Positions 53,158 to 61,741 of a DNA stretch of 64,000 nt are shown one piece after another. How positions within the stretch are numbered: the first letter of the stretch is position 1; the number at the start of each line of letters is the position of its first letter. A model generated the notes under the pieces. That model had not been told where the DNA came from and searched no databases. It was given only the letters and a program-made list of their open reading frames with translations. The translations under genes and the position numbers were made by a program. Source of the stretch: Clostridium sp. chh4-2 (lineage in GTDB: Bacteria; Bacillota; Clostridia; Lachnospirales; Lachnospiraceae); the NCBI RefSeq assembly GCF_002899675.1, contig NZ_PKUU01000003.1, positions 248,001-312,000 on the forward strand, in the 5' to 3' direction.

Positions 53158-55074
53158 ATGAACGAACAAAAACAGTTCAAACCATATATTCCTGCGGAAA
53201 AAGTTGATCCTGAACTGACAGTCCTGTCGATTGTCATGGGTATTCTTTTAGCAGTAGTATTTGGTGCAGCCAATGCGTATTTAGGGCTGAAGGTAGGAAT
53301 GACTATCTCAGCGTCCATTCCGGCTGCTGTAATTTCCATGGGTGTCATCCGTGTAATTCTGCGCAGAAATTCAATTTTGGAAAGCAATATCGTTCAGACG
53401 ATCGGATCAGCAGGCGAGTCATTGGCTGCCGGAGCGATCTTCACATTGCCGGCTTTATTTTTGTGGGCAAAAGAAGGAAAGATGGAAGCTCCTAACATGC
53501 TGGAGATCACATTAATTGCCTTCTTAGGCGGTATTTTGGGCGTATTGTTCATGGTTCCGCTTAGAAATGCTTTAATCGTGAAAGAACATAATACCCTTCC
53601 TTATCCGGAAGGTACCGCATGTGCGGAAGTTCTTTTAGCAGGTGAAGAAGGCGGCGCCAATGCGTCAACCGTATTCGCCGGAATGGGAATCGCTGCTCTT
53701 TTCAAATTTATCGTGGATGGAGTTAAAGCGGTGCCAAGTGAAATCAACTTCAGAGTAAAAGGATTTGCGGGAGAAATCGGTACTCAGGCGTATCCGGCCC
53801 TGATCGGTGTCGGTTATATCGTAGGACCAAGAATTTCTTCTTACATGTTTGCCGGCGGTATCGTTGGATGGCTGGTTCTTATTCCTGCCATCGTTCTGTT
53901 CGGTTCAAACACGGTTCTGTATCCTGGAACTGATACGATCGGCGAGATCTTTGCGGCCAACGGAGCAAGCGGAATCTGGGGAACCTATATCCGTTATATT
54001 GGAGCCGGTGCGGTTGCATGCGGCGGTATCATCAGCCTGATCAAATCACTTCCTCTCATTATCCGTACATTCAGAGATTCCATGAAGGATTTAAAGGGAA
54101 CCAGAACGGCCAGCGCGCTGAGAACAGAAAAAGACCTGGATATGAGATTTATTCTGGGCGGAATCCTGATCATGATTCTGGCTATCTGGCTTGTTCCGGC
54201 AGTTCCTGTTAACTTAATCGGTGCGATCATTGTTGTTGTATTTGGTTTCTTCTTTGCGACTGTTTCTTCCAGAATGGTTGGCTTGATCGGAAGCAGCAAC
54301 AACCCGGTATCCGGTATGGCAATTGCCACTCTTTTGCTGGCTACCATCATTTTGAAAGCAACCGGAAATGTTGGAATCAGCGGAATGCAGGGCGCAATCG
54401 CCATCGGTTCCATCATCTGTATCATCGCTGCAATTGCAGGCGATACTTCACAGGATTTGAAGACCGGCTATCTGCTGGGCGCTACGCCTATGAAGCAGCA
54501 GATGGGTGAATTGATCGGTGTTACATCCGCAGCTCTTGCCATCGGCGGCGTATTATACCTGCTGAATGCAGCATGGGGATTTGGCACACCGGAACTGGGC
54601 GCTCCTCAGGCAATGCTGATGAAGATGATTGTAGAAGGCGTTATGGACAATAACCTGCCGTGGACTCTTGTATTTATCGGCGTATTCATCGCAGTCGTTA
54701 TGGAAATCCTGCGCATCCCGGTACTTCCGTTTGCAGTAGGTCTGTATCTTCCTGTACAGCTGAATGCATGTATTATGATCGGCGGTGTGGTAAGATTGGT
54801 TCTGGACGGCAAGAAGACGAAAGATGCGAAAGCAGAGGCAGAAAAACAGAGAGGAATTACAGACGGCGTTCTCTATTGCTCCGGTATGATCGCAGGAGAG
54901 GGACTTGTAGGTATTCTGCTTGCAATCCTCACTGTATTCGGCGTTGCGGATTCATTTGACCTTTCTTCTAAGGTTCCGGCATCTGCAGGCAACATCGGAT
55001 GTATTATTGTAATCATTCTCATGATCTTATGCCTGCTTAAATTCTCCGTCTGGAGGAAGGCTAAGAGCGAGTAA
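53158..55074 (+). CDS. OPT-family oligopeptide/metal-chelate transporter
   Basis: 638 aa with about 15-16 membrane segments. The N-terminal motif GAANAYLGLKVGMTISASIPAAVISMG, in two parts near residues 38-65, and NTLPYPEGTACAEVL near 143-157 are signatures of the bacterial OPT family. IAAIAGDTSQDLKTGYLLGATP near 420-441 is the second-half signature. OPT carriers import oligopeptides or metal complexes by proton symport. The gene is followed by a PqqD-like gene 6 bases after its stop. RBS AAAGGGGG. Confidence 0.9.
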   Translation: MNEQKQFKPYIPAEKVDPELTVLSIVMGILLAVVFGAANAYLGLKVGMTISASIPAAVISMGVIRVILRRNSILESNIVQTIGSAGESLAAGAIFTLPALFLWAKEGKMEAPNMLEITLIAFLGGILGVLFMVPLRNALIVKEHNTLPYPEGTACAEVLLAGEEGGANASTVFAGMGIAALFKFIVDGVKAVPSEINFRVKGFAGEIGTQAYPALIGVGYIVGPRISSYMFAGGIVGWLVLIPAIVLFGSNTVLYPGTDTIGEIFAANGASGIWGTYIRYIGAGAVACGGIISLIKSLPLIIRTFRDSMKDLKGTRTASALRTEKDLDMRFILGGILIMILAIWLVPAVPVNLIGAIIVVVFGFFFATVSSRMVGLIGSSNNPVSGMAIATLLLATIILKATGNVGISGMQGAIAIGSIICIIAAIAGDTSQDLKTGYLLGATPMKQQMGELIGVTSAALAIGGVLYLLNAAWGFGTPELGAPQAMLMKMIVEGVMDNNLPWTLVFIGVFIAVVMEILRIPVLPFAVGLYLPVQLNACIMIGGVVRLVLDGKKTKDAKAEAEKQRGITDGVLYCSGMIAGEGLVGILLAILTVFGVADSFDLSSKVPASAGNIGCIIVIILMILCLLKFSVWRKAKSE

Positions 55075-55080
55075 GCGTAT

Positions 55081-55428
55081 ATGAAGAAGAAAAATGACGA
55101 CCGTAACTACCTGGAATTCATTCCTGAAAAGAGTGAGTTCCTGACATGGAGTACGGATGAATTGGGTATTGTTACTTTGGATGTGGAGAACAAGGGAATC
55201 TTTAATACGATTGCGCAGACGTTATTTAAAAAGCCCCGCATTTCCCACATCCACCTGGATGAACTGGGCAGCTTTGTCTGGCCGCTGATTGACGGAAAGA
55301 CAGACATCACGGCCCTGGGAGTTTTGGTGAAAGAAGAGTTCGGAGAGAAAGCCGAACCTCTGTATCCAAGGCTTGCAAAGTTTTTTCAAGTGCTGGAAAG
55401 CTATCATTTTGTAAAGCTGAATAAATGA
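55081..55428 (+). CDS. PqqD-like small protein
   Basis: 115 aa, soluble. Residues 55-110 match the PqqD winged-helix fold: ISHIHLDELGSFVWPLIDGKTDI, then LVKEEFGEKAEPLYPRLAKFFQ. PqqD-like proteins present peptide precursors to radical SAM enzymes in RiPP pathways, but none is nearby. It is almost joined to the OPT transporter gene, so a link with peptide uptake is suggested (inference). A terminator at 55434-55479 closes the unit. Confidence 0.82.
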   Translation: MKKKNDDRNYLEFIPEKSEFLTWSTDELGIVTLDVENKGIFNTIAQTLFKKPRISHIHLDELGSFVWPLIDGKTDITALGVLVKEEFGEKAEPLYPRLAKFFQVLESYHFVKLNK

Positions 55429-55433
55429 TTCTG

Positions 55434-55479
55434 AAAAAGGATTTTGGTACCGCATTTTGCGGCGCTGGAATCCTTTTTT
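55434..55479 (+). terminator. Terminator after the PqqD-like gene
   Basis: AAAAAGGATT pairs with AATCCTTTTTT, with inner pairing of CCGC and GCGG; a run of six T follows. Confidence 0.75.
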
Positions 55480-55598
55480 GTTAGATTCCTGAATAACTGT
55501 ACACAATATAAAGAAGCATGGTCCGGCTGGTAAATGAAGCTGTTATGCAGAGGCATTTTCAGGCGGATTATAGTATGTTACAGTTCAGGAGGTTATAT

Positions 55599-57416
55599 AT
55601 GATTAAACATTCAATGTTATATCCCAGAATTACCGAAACCCGCCGCATGATTGACATGGACGGAATGTGGAAATTCTCCTTTGACCCGGATGCAGAGGGT
55701 GAGGCGGAGGAATGGAAAAATGGAATTCCTAAGGCGGTGCCAATGCCTGTTCCATCCAGCTTTCAGGACCTTTTTACGGATAAGGATTCGAGAGAATACT
55801 GCGGTGACTTCTGGTATGAGACAGAAGTCACGGTTCCGAACGAGTGGGAGGGAAAAGGGATATTTCTCAGAATTGGCGGCGCGGCCCACAGGGCTTTTGT
55901 ATATGTAAATGGAAAGGAATCGGCTTTCCATGAAGGCGGCTTTATGCCGTTTCTGGCCGAGATAACGGGAACCGTTAATCTGGGCAAGGCCAACAAAATC
56001 GTGGTTAAAGTGAATAATGAGCTGACGGAAACCAACCTTCCGGTAGGAAAAACCGTCACTTTGGCAAACGGAAAGAAGATGGCAAAGCCGTATTTCGATT
56101 TTTTCAATTACGCCGGGCTTCAGCGTCCGGTAAAGCTTCTGGCTTTGCCGAAAGAATATATCATTGATTATTCTGTTAATTTCCGGCTGGAAGGGGACAC
56201 AGCCTGGGTGGATTATACGGTGGAAACCATGGGCAGCCATCCGGTTACGGTCCGGCTATATGATGAAAAAGGAGAAGAAGTGTCCTCATCGGAAGGAAAA
56301 AAGAGCACATTAAAGGTGGAACGGGCTCATCTGTGGCAGGTCAGGAACGCCTATTTATATAGGATTGTGATCGAAATCCGGGATGAAGATAAGCTGATTG
56401 ACTGCTATCAGGATGAGATCGGAATCAGAACCGTGGAGATCAAAGGGACGGAGATTTTGATCAATGGAAGCCCTGTATATCTGAAAGGGTTTGGAAAACA
56501 TGAGGACAGCCCGGTGGCGGGGCGTGGATACAATCTTCCGATGATAAAGCGGGATTTTGAGTGCATGAAATGGATTGGAGCCAATTCGTTCCGGACAGCC
56601 CATTATCCATACAGCGAGGAAATTTACCAGATGGCGGACCGGGAAGGCTTTCTCGTAATCGATGAAGTGGCCGCTGTGGGTATGTTTGAAAGCCAGATGA
56701 ATTTCTTTGAAGCCAATACGGGAAAGAAAACCGGATTTTTTGAGAAATCCACCACTTCCCAGCTTTTGCGCACCCATCTGACAGCCATTGAAGAAATGAT
56801 TGCAAGAGACAAGAACCATCCCTGCGTAATCGCATGGAGCCTGTTAAATGAGCCGGAAACCACCAGTGAAGCGGCGGTGGCGTATTTTGAAGACGTGTTT
56901 AAGAGGGCTTATGAACTGGATGTTCAGAAGAGGCCGAGGACATTTGCCATGCTCATGAATTCCCTGCCTGATACCTGTAAATGCTATCAGTTTGCGGATA
57001 TGATCGCCCTGAACCGCTATTACGGCTGGTATTTGAAGGGAGGATATGAGATCTGTGAGGCAAAGGAAGCATTTAGCAGGGAAATGGATGCCTGGAAGGC
57101 CAAGGAGCTGAATAAACCGTTCATTTTCACGGAATACGGGGCGGATGCACTTTCCTTGCCCGATAAGCTTCCGTCTGTGATGTGGGGGCAGGAATACCAG
57201 ATCGAATACTTGGAGATGAACCACAGCGTATTTGACTCCTATGAGTTCGTGAAAGGAGAGCAGGTTTGGAATTTTGCCGATTTTCAGACCGGAGAAGGCA
57301 TTATGAGAGCGGACGGCAATAAGAAAGGGATATTCACCAGAGAGCGTCAGCCCAAAGCGGCGGCTTATTATCTGAAAAAGCGTTGGGAAAGCCTGCCGCT
57401 TGACTATAAGAAATGA
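55599..57416 (+). CDS. uidA: Beta-glucuronidase (GH2, UidA type)
   Basis: 605 aa from ATG 55599 after CAGGAGG; the frame is open upstream but without a start signal. E. coli UidA has 603 aa and can be aligned throughout. The sugar-binding domain lies at 1-180 and an immunoglobulin-like domain at 185-280. The catalytic barrel has acid/base Glu418 in LLNEPE and nucleophile Glu512 in FTEYGAD. The NKKGIF motif near the C-terminus marks glucuronate-specific enzymes. The active-site loop between AAVG and THLTAI has the same length as in E. coli, suggesting a Loop 1 type enzyme able to act on small glucuronides. No signal peptide, so it is cytoplasmic. Confidence 0.93.
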   Translation: MIKHSMLYPRITETRRMIDMDGMWKFSFDPDAEGEAEEWKNGIPKAVPMPVPSSFQDLFTDKDSREYCGDFWYETEVTVPNEWEGKGIFLRIGGAAHRAFVYVNGKESAFHEGGFMPFLAEITGTVNLGKANKIVVKVNNELTETNLPVGKTVTLANGKKMAKPYFDFFNYAGLQRPVKLLALPKEYIIDYSVNFRLEGDTAWVDYTVETMGSHPVTVRLYDEKGEEVSSSEGKKSTLKVERAHLWQVRNAYLYRIVIEIRDEDKLIDCYQDEIGIRTVEIKGTEILINGSPVYLKGFGKHEDSPVAGRGYNLPMIKRDFECMKWIGANSFRTAHYPYSEEIYQMADREGFLVIDEVAAVGMFESQMNFFEANTGKKTGFFEKSTTSQLLRTHLTAIEEMIARDKNHPCVIAWSLLNEPETTSEAAVAYFEDVFKRAYELDVQKRPRTFAMLMNSLPDTCKCYQFADMIALNRYYGWYLKGGYEICEAKEAFSREMDAWKAKELNKPFIFTEYGADALSLPDKLPSVMWGQEYQIEYLEMNHSVFDSYEFVKGEQVWNFADFQTGEGIMRADGNKKGIFTRERQPKAAAYYLKKRWESLPLDYKK

Positions 57417-57438
57417 CAAAAGACTGCCGGATATCCGG

Positions 57439-58110
57439 TTAATCGGGTTGGGACATCAGATGGAACCAGTTTTTCTGAAAATCCAGCACCCCTTCTTTTT
57501 TCAGTTTACAGAGTTCATTGGACATGGCACTGCGGTCCACGCAGAGATAGTCGGCCAGCTGCTGCCGGTTAAAGGGAATTTCAAAGCGGGCATTTTTCTG
57601 TTTCAGGGATTCTTCCGACAGATAGGACAGCAGCTTTTCCCTTGTGGACCGTTTGGCCATGTGCTTGATTTTCTGGGTCAGCATCAGGTTTTTATCCGCC
57701 AGCACGGACAGCAGGTTGCGGATCAGGCGGGTGTGAAATTCACAGGCCGAAGTGCAGACCGTAATCACTTTCTGTACATCCAGAAATAAAATTTCCGCTC
57801 GTTCCGCAGCCACCACGCTGACTCCCAGCTCCACAGAAGGGGTACAGGCATAGGCGTCTCCAAACATCTGCCCCTTTGGGCACTCGGCCAGAATGGTCCG
57901 GTTGCCCCAGAAATCCTCTTCGATCACATGAACCGATCCCATGAGAACAAGTCCCATGGAACTGATGTGATCCCCGTTTCTCCAGATGAATTCCCCTTTT
58001 TCATAGGTTCGTTTTACCGCACTTAAACAATTTAACATAGCTTCTATTTCTCCGCCTTCAATCCCGTAAAAGAGTACGGATTTTTTCAGTATTGTCATGG
58101 TATCATTCAT
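57439..58110 (-). CDS. Crp/Fnr-family regulator
   Basis: 223 aa from ATG 58110 after AAAAGGAG; the frame continues upstream to 58137 without a better start. The N-terminal cyclic-nucleotide-like beta-roll is at 20-115 (RNGDHISSMGLVLMGSVHVI). The dimer helix is near 120-150 and the helix-turn-helix is FNRQQLADYLCVDRSAMSNEL near 175-195. Cysteines are few and not arranged as in Fnr, so an iron-sulfur cluster is doubtful. It is divergent from hcp and probably activates it in response to nitrosative stress, as Crp-like HcpR does (inference). Confidence 0.88.
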   Translation of the reverse strand: MNDTMTILKKSVLFYGIEGGEIEAMLNCLSAVKRTYEKGEFIWRNGDHISSMGLVLMGSVHVIEEDFWGNRTILAECPKGQMFGDAYACTPSVELGVSVVAAERAEILFLDVQKVITVCTSACEFHTRLIRNLLSVLADKNLMLTQKIKHMAKRSTREKLLSYLSEESLKQKNARFEIPFNRQQLADYLCVDRSAMSNELCKLKKEGVLDFQKNWFHLMSQPD

Positions 58111-58122
58111 AAAGTTCTCCTT

Positions 58123-58138
58123 TTGTTGGAAATACAAC
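58123..58138. promoter_or_regulatory. Palindrome between the Crp-like gene and hcp
   Basis: TGTTGGAAATACAACA is an inverted repeat TGTTG-N6-CAACA, about 65 bases before the hcp start and overlapping the upstream region of the regulator gene. This is a plausible Crp/Fnr-type site. Confidence 0.6.
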
Positions 58139-58202
58139 AGATATGTTATTAAAATTGTATTACAATGACCTCATTAAGTCAAGAAGAGGAGAATAAACAG
58201 AA

Positions 58203-59774
58203 ATGGATAAGAATATGTTTTGTTTTCAATGTGAACAGACCGCCGGCTGCAGCGGCTGTACCGGAACGGCAGGAGTATGCGGAAAAACGGCCAAAACAGC
58301 CAATCTCCAGGATGAACTGACAGGAGCGCTAATCGGTTTAGCCCGGACCTGCTCCAACCAGACCCCGACGGAGGAAACGACTAAGCTGTTGATTGAAGGG
58401 CTTTTCACCACGGTTACTAATGTGAATTTTAATGATGATACCATTGAAGAATTGATTAAGGCCGTGAGAGCAGAAAAGATGCATCTGGCTCCAAACTGCC
58501 TCACCTGCGGATCTCCCTGCGGCCACAACGACGATTACGATATGAAGAAACTCTGGGAAGCGGAGGAGGAGATCCGCTCTCTGAAATCTTTGATTCTATT
58601 CGGAATGCGTGGAATCGCAGCCTACGCCTATCATGCCATGGTGCTGGGATACAGCGATGAGGCTGTCAATGACTTTTTCTATAAGGGTTTATTTGTGATC
58701 GGTGAAGACTGGACCGAAGAGGAATACTTAAATATAGCCATGGAAACAGGAGAGGTGAATTTAAAATGCATGGAACTGTTAGACCGGGCCAACACGGAAA
58801 GTTTCGGAACACCCGCCCCGGTAAAAGTGTCCATGAAAGTGGAAAAAGGCCCGTTTATCGTGATTACCGGCCATGACCTGTACGACCTGAAATGCCTTTT
58901 GGAACAGACGGAAGGAAAGGGCATCAACATCTATACCCACGGCGAAATGCTTCCGGCCCATGCATATCCCCTCTTAAAGCAGTACAGCCATTTAAAGGGC
59001 AATTACGGAACTGCCTGGCAGAACCAGCAGAAGGAATTTGACGGTCTTCCGGCTCCGATTCTGTTTACCACCAACTGCCTGATGCCTGTAAAAGAAAGCT
59101 ACGCGGACCGGGTATTTACCACAGAGCTGGTCTCCTACCCGGAGATGGTTCATATCGGAAAAGACAGAGATTTTTCAGCTGTGATTGAAAAAGCCCTGGA
59201 ACTGGGCGGATTTCCGGAAGACATGGAATTTGCCGGGATTAACGGCGGAACAAAACTGATCACCGGTTTCGGACACGGAGCCGTTTTAGCGGCGGCAGAT
59301 CAGGTGGTGGATGCGGTGAAAAATGGACAGATCAAACATTTTTACCTGGTAGGCGGATGTGACGGGGCCAGAACAGGCCGTAATTTCTACACGGATTTTG
59401 TGAAGAATACGCCGGACGATTCCATAATCCTCACCCTGGCCTGCGGCAAATTCCGTTTCAATGACCTGGATCTGGGCCAGATAGAAGGACTGCCGCGGCT
59501 GATGGATATGGGACAGTGTAATGATGCTTACAGCGCAATTAAAGTGGCATCTGCGTTGGCTGATGCATTCGGATGTTCGGTGAATGAACTTCCGCTAACC
59601 ATTGTGCTGTCCTGGTATGAGCAGAAAGCGGTATGTATTCTTTTGAGTTTGTTGTATCTGGGAATTAAAAATACTTATCTTGGGCCTACGCTTCCTGCGT
59701 TTTTGGCGCCCGGAGTGTTAAAATATCTGGTGGATGAGTTTCAGATTGCGCCGGTGAGCGAGTTGGCGGTGTAG
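58203..59774 (+). CDS. hcp: Hydroxylamine reductase / hybrid cluster protein
   Basis: 523 aa. The N-terminal cysteine cluster region CFQCEQTAGCSGC (Cys7, Cys10, Cys16, Cys19, then Cys26) holds the cubane cluster. C-terminal motifs NGGTKLITGFGHGAVL and GGCDGARTGRNFYTDF (hybrid cluster Cys) and LACGKFRFND are typical. It reduces hydroxylamine or nitric oxide and is linked to nitrosative stress defence in anaerobes. The Crp-type regulator gene is divergent. RBS GAGGAG. Confidence 0.94.
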   Translation: MDKNMFCFQCEQTAGCSGCTGTAGVCGKTAKTANLQDELTGALIGLARTCSNQTPTEETTKLLIEGLFTTVTNVNFNDDTIEELIKAVRAEKMHLAPNCLTCGSPCGHNDDYDMKKLWEAEEEIRSLKSLILFGMRGIAAYAYHAMVLGYSDEAVNDFFYKGLFVIGEDWTEEEYLNIAMETGEVNLKCMELLDRANTESFGTPAPVKVSMKVEKGPFIVITGHDLYDLKCLLEQTEGKGINIYTHGEMLPAHAYPLLKQYSHLKGNYGTAWQNQQKEFDGLPAPILFTTNCLMPVKESYADRVFTTELVSYPEMVHIGKDRDFSAVIEKALELGGFPEDMEFAGINGGTKLITGFGHGAVLAAADQVVDAVKNGQIKHFYLVGGCDGARTGRNFYTDFVKNTPDDSIILTLACGKFRFNDLDLGQIEGLPRLMDMGQCNDAYSAIKVASALADAFGCSVNELPLTIVLSWYEQKAVCILLSLLYLGIKNTYLGPTLPAFLAPGVLKYLVDEFQIAPVSELAV

Positions 59775-59787
59775 TTCACTTTTTTTT

Positions 59788-59833
59788 ACATCAACCCTCA
59801 AGGCATTTTTGAAAATGCCTTGAGGGTTGATGT
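59788..59833. terminator. Bidirectional terminator; copy of the short palindrome family
   Basis: ACATCAACCCTCAAGGCATTTT pairs with its complement on the right across TG, giving a stem of about 22 bp. T- and A-rich flanks make it a terminator for the convergent hcp and cotJC genes. The sequence belongs to the GGCATTTT/AAAATGCC family seen at 2711 and 6661. Confidence 0.75.
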
Positions 59834-59872
59834 TAAAGGTTGATGTTAAAAATCCCCTTATTTATCTAAAAT

Positions 59873-60484
59873 CTATTTCTTCACGAATTGTTTATCGAAT
59901 TCCGGATTAAAATAATAGAAGTTCTTGGAATCTAAATCCCCTTTTATCTTCTCCAGTGCCTCCCCGAAACGCTGGAAATGAACCACTTCTCTTGCTCTTA
60001 AAAATTTAAGCGGTTCTCTGACGTCAGGATCGGTGATCACACGAAGTAAATTATCATAAGTGGTTCTGGCCTTTTGCTCAGCGGCCAGGTCCTCTGTCAG
60101 ATCCGTGATAGCGTCACCCTTAGACTGGAATTCACAGGCGTTAAAAGGTATTCCGCCTGCAGCCTGAGGCCAGAGTGCGGTAGTATGGTCGATATAATAA
60201 GCGTCGAATCCGGCGGTTTTAGCCTGTTCTGCCGTCAGGTTCTTAGTAAGCTGATAGATGATGGAGCAGACCATTTCCAAATGACCAAGCTCCTCAGTTC
60301 CGATGTCCGTAAGCAGCCCGCCCACTTCCTTACAAGGCATGCTGTAACGCTGGGAAAGATACCGCATGGATGCGGCTAATTCTCCGTCAGGTCCGCCGAA
60401 CTGGCTGATAACCAGCTGGGCTGTCTTAGGGCATGTTTTTGTTATTTTAACCGGGAATTGAAGCCGTTTTTCGTAACACCACAT
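59873..60484 (-). CDS. cotJC: Spore coat protein CotJC (manganese catalase family)
   Basis: 203 aa, ferritin-like four-helix fold. Metal-binding motifs are LAASMRYLSQRY, EELGHLEMV near residues 65-73 and REVVHFQRF near 165-173 (Glu and His ligands of the dimanganese centre). It resembles manganese catalases and is built into the spore coat. It is the third gene of the cotJABC operon. RBS AGGAGG. Confidence 0.93.
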   Translation of the reverse strand: MWCYEKRLQFPVKITKTCPKTAQLVISQFGGPDGELAASMRYLSQRYSMPCKEVGGLLTDIGTEELGHLEMVCSIIYQLTKNLTAEQAKTAGFDAYYIDHTTALWPQAAGGIPFNACEFQSKGDAITDLTEDLAAEQKARTTYDNLLRVITDPDVREPLKFLRAREVVHFQRFGEALEKIKGDLDSKNFYYFNPEFDKQFVKK

Positions 60485-60486
60485 AA

Positions 60487-60816
60487 TCAGACACCTCCTT
60501 TTACATTTGCAGGGGAATTCGTATTCGCGCTGGCATCCCAGGGAACAGGGCCGTCACTCCAGGTCCAATGGCGCTGGCCCGGATATTTTGTATAGCTTTC
60601 GCTCTGATTGTTGGTATCAGGACAGACAAATTCCCGGGTCAGTGGTTCAAAATCTTCTGCATAGGTTTTTAAAAGTTCCTTCCGCTTCGTTGACATCTGG
60701 GTAAAATAATCCAGCGCATCCGTGTCAAGAGGATGGGTATCCAGATAAAGCGTTAAGTCATCTACCACAAAACTGGTTTCATTAATCTGTTTTAATAGCT
60801 GCATACGGTCAGACAT
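60487..60816 (-). CDS. cotJB: Spore coat protein CotJB
   Basis: 109 aa from ATG 60816, chosen because AGGAGG lies 8 bases upstream; GTG 60825 overlaps that site. The core RMQLLKQINETSFVVDDLTLYLDTHP and LDYFTQMSTKRKEL matches CotJB. The Pro- and Trp-rich tail (GQRHWTWSDGPVPWD) is also typical. It is made in the mother cell and needed for CotJC assembly in the coat. It overlaps cotJA by 8 bases, and its stop lies two bases before cotJC. Confidence 0.9.
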   Translation of the reverse strand: MSDRMQLLKQINETSFVVDDLTLYLDTHPLDTDALDYFTQMSTKRKELLKTYAEDFEPLTREFVCPDTNNQSESYTKYPGQRHWTWSDGPVPWDASANTNSPANVKGGV

Positions 60817-60976
60817 GTGCTTCACCTCCTATAAAAAATGGAAGATTCAAGCATGGGAAAATCGTTCCCTCCGCTAAAGCCTTTTCCGGTGAATAAGGCT
60901 GTTCCCACGGCTGCATGGGCACTGTGGCGATTGCAAGGTGAGTTGGTGTTTTTGAAATCTTTTCAGCAAAATCCAT
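60809..60976 (-). CDS. cotJA: Spore coat-associated protein CotJA
   Basis: 55 aa from ATG 60976 with AAAGGAG upstream. The core LAIATVPMQPWEQPYSPEKALAEGTIFP, in two parts near residues 15-42, and LNLPFF are the CotJA signature. It is the first gene of the cotJ operon; a mother-cell sigma-E promoter is expected but was not pinpointed. Confidence 0.88.
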   Translation of the reverse strand: MDFAEKISKTPTHLAIATVPMQPWEQPYSPEKALAEGTIFPCLNLPFFIGGEAHV

Positions 60977-61074
60977 TAAAATCACTCCTTTCTGCATTCA
61001 ATAAGTTTCCTTACTATTATTTGAGCAAAAGGAGGATTTACTTTACTAAAATATTGCCATGTGAAAAACGGGAT

Positions 61075-61108
61075 TAAAAAATGCCGGGAATCCGGCCTAA
61101 AAAAACAG
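61075..61108 (-). terminator. Terminator of the small membrane protein gene
   Basis: On the minus strand GCCGG pairs with CCGGC around ATTC, followed by ATTTTTTAA. Confidence 0.65.
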
Positions 61109-61125
61109 AAAAGTAGAAGCTGGTA

Positions 61126-61335
61126 CTATTTACCTAAGAAAAATAACAGGCTTTGTAAATTTTTATGCCAATAAATAAAGACAATAATTGTCATAGGAAT
61201 CAGACAAAGAGCCACGGTTAATCCTGTATTCCATTTACAGGACAGCTGATTTTTATAGAAAATGAAAAAAGATGCCCAGGAAGCAGCACAGCTGAGAGGC
61301 AAAGCAAACAAAACTAAAAATCCGATCATAGTCAT
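61126..61335 (-). CDS. Small membrane protein of unknown function
   Basis: 69 aa with two likely membrane segments, near residues 3-27 (IGFLVLFALPLSCAASWASF) and 38-58 (GLTVALCLIPMTIIVFIYW). GGGGGAAAG precedes the ATG, and a terminator follows, which supports a real gene. It is not assigned to any family. Confidence 0.55.
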   Translation of the reverse strand: MTMIGFLVLFALPLSCAASWASFFIFYKNQLSCKWNTGLTVALCLIPMTIIVFIYWHKNLQSLLFFLGK

Positions 61336-61454
61336 CTCACTTTCCCCCGTTCCGATTGGTAAAAAACAACACTTCCTTCTAATTCCTATTTTACTATAAG
61401 AGAAAACTTTTTACAATGAATTATATCGGACGCTATCCAAATCCTTTATCAAGG

Positions 61455-61496
61455 TTGACAAAATTGTTTGACTGCTGTAGAGTTAAAGCATAAAAT
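61455..61496 (+). promoter_or_regulatory. Overlapping promoters of the methyltransferase leader
   Basis: Two pairs are possible: TTGACA (61455-61460) with TAGAGT (61478-61483), and TTGACT (61468-61473) with TAAAAT (61491-61496), both spaced by 17 bp. Transcription would start about 240 bases before the gene. Confidence 0.7.
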
Positions 61497-61499
61497 TTA

Positions 61500-61710
61500 T
61501 CAGAAAAGGTGATGGAAGTCCGGCGTATCAGATGCCACACAATCAGTGGTGTGGATATGACTGGAAAAGAGTAGATAAAATCAATTCAATAGGGATCAAA
61601 GCGGCTGATACGATCAGCCTGATTTGTGTACCTGATGTTTGATTTTATTTTACTCTTAGCTTTTCCTCATCTGACGAGGATTAGCCGTAGAGTAAAATCT
61701 ACGGTTTTTA
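61500..61710 (+). promoter_or_regulatory. Unidentified riboswitch-like attenuator leader
   Basis: A structured leader of about 210 nt. Hairpins: GGCGT-ATCAG-ATGCC, CCACAC-loop-GTGTGG and GGCTGAT-ACG-ATCAGCC. A closing stem pairs 61569-61584 with 61639-61655. The terminator is CCGTAGA/TCTACGG plus TTTTTA at 61685-61710. The segment ATTTTACTCT (61647-61656) can instead pair perfectly with AGAGTAAAAT (61689-61698), breaking both the closing stem and the terminator. This is the logic of a ligand-controlled switch. It matches no riboswitch class I recognise. Confidence 0.7.
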
Positions 61711-61741
61711 TATTTGATCAAAATTAAAGGAGAATATAACG

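Noticed and set aside
57400..57789. ORF of 129 aa on the plus strand
   Set aside because: It is antisense to the Crp-type regulator, whose domains and ribosome site are clear.
61500..61600. Cobalamin or SAM riboswitch
   Set aside because: Short pieces (GGTG, AAGTCC, GCCAC) resemble the cobalamin core, but the CCCGC-ACTGT box is missing; no S-box motifs are present.
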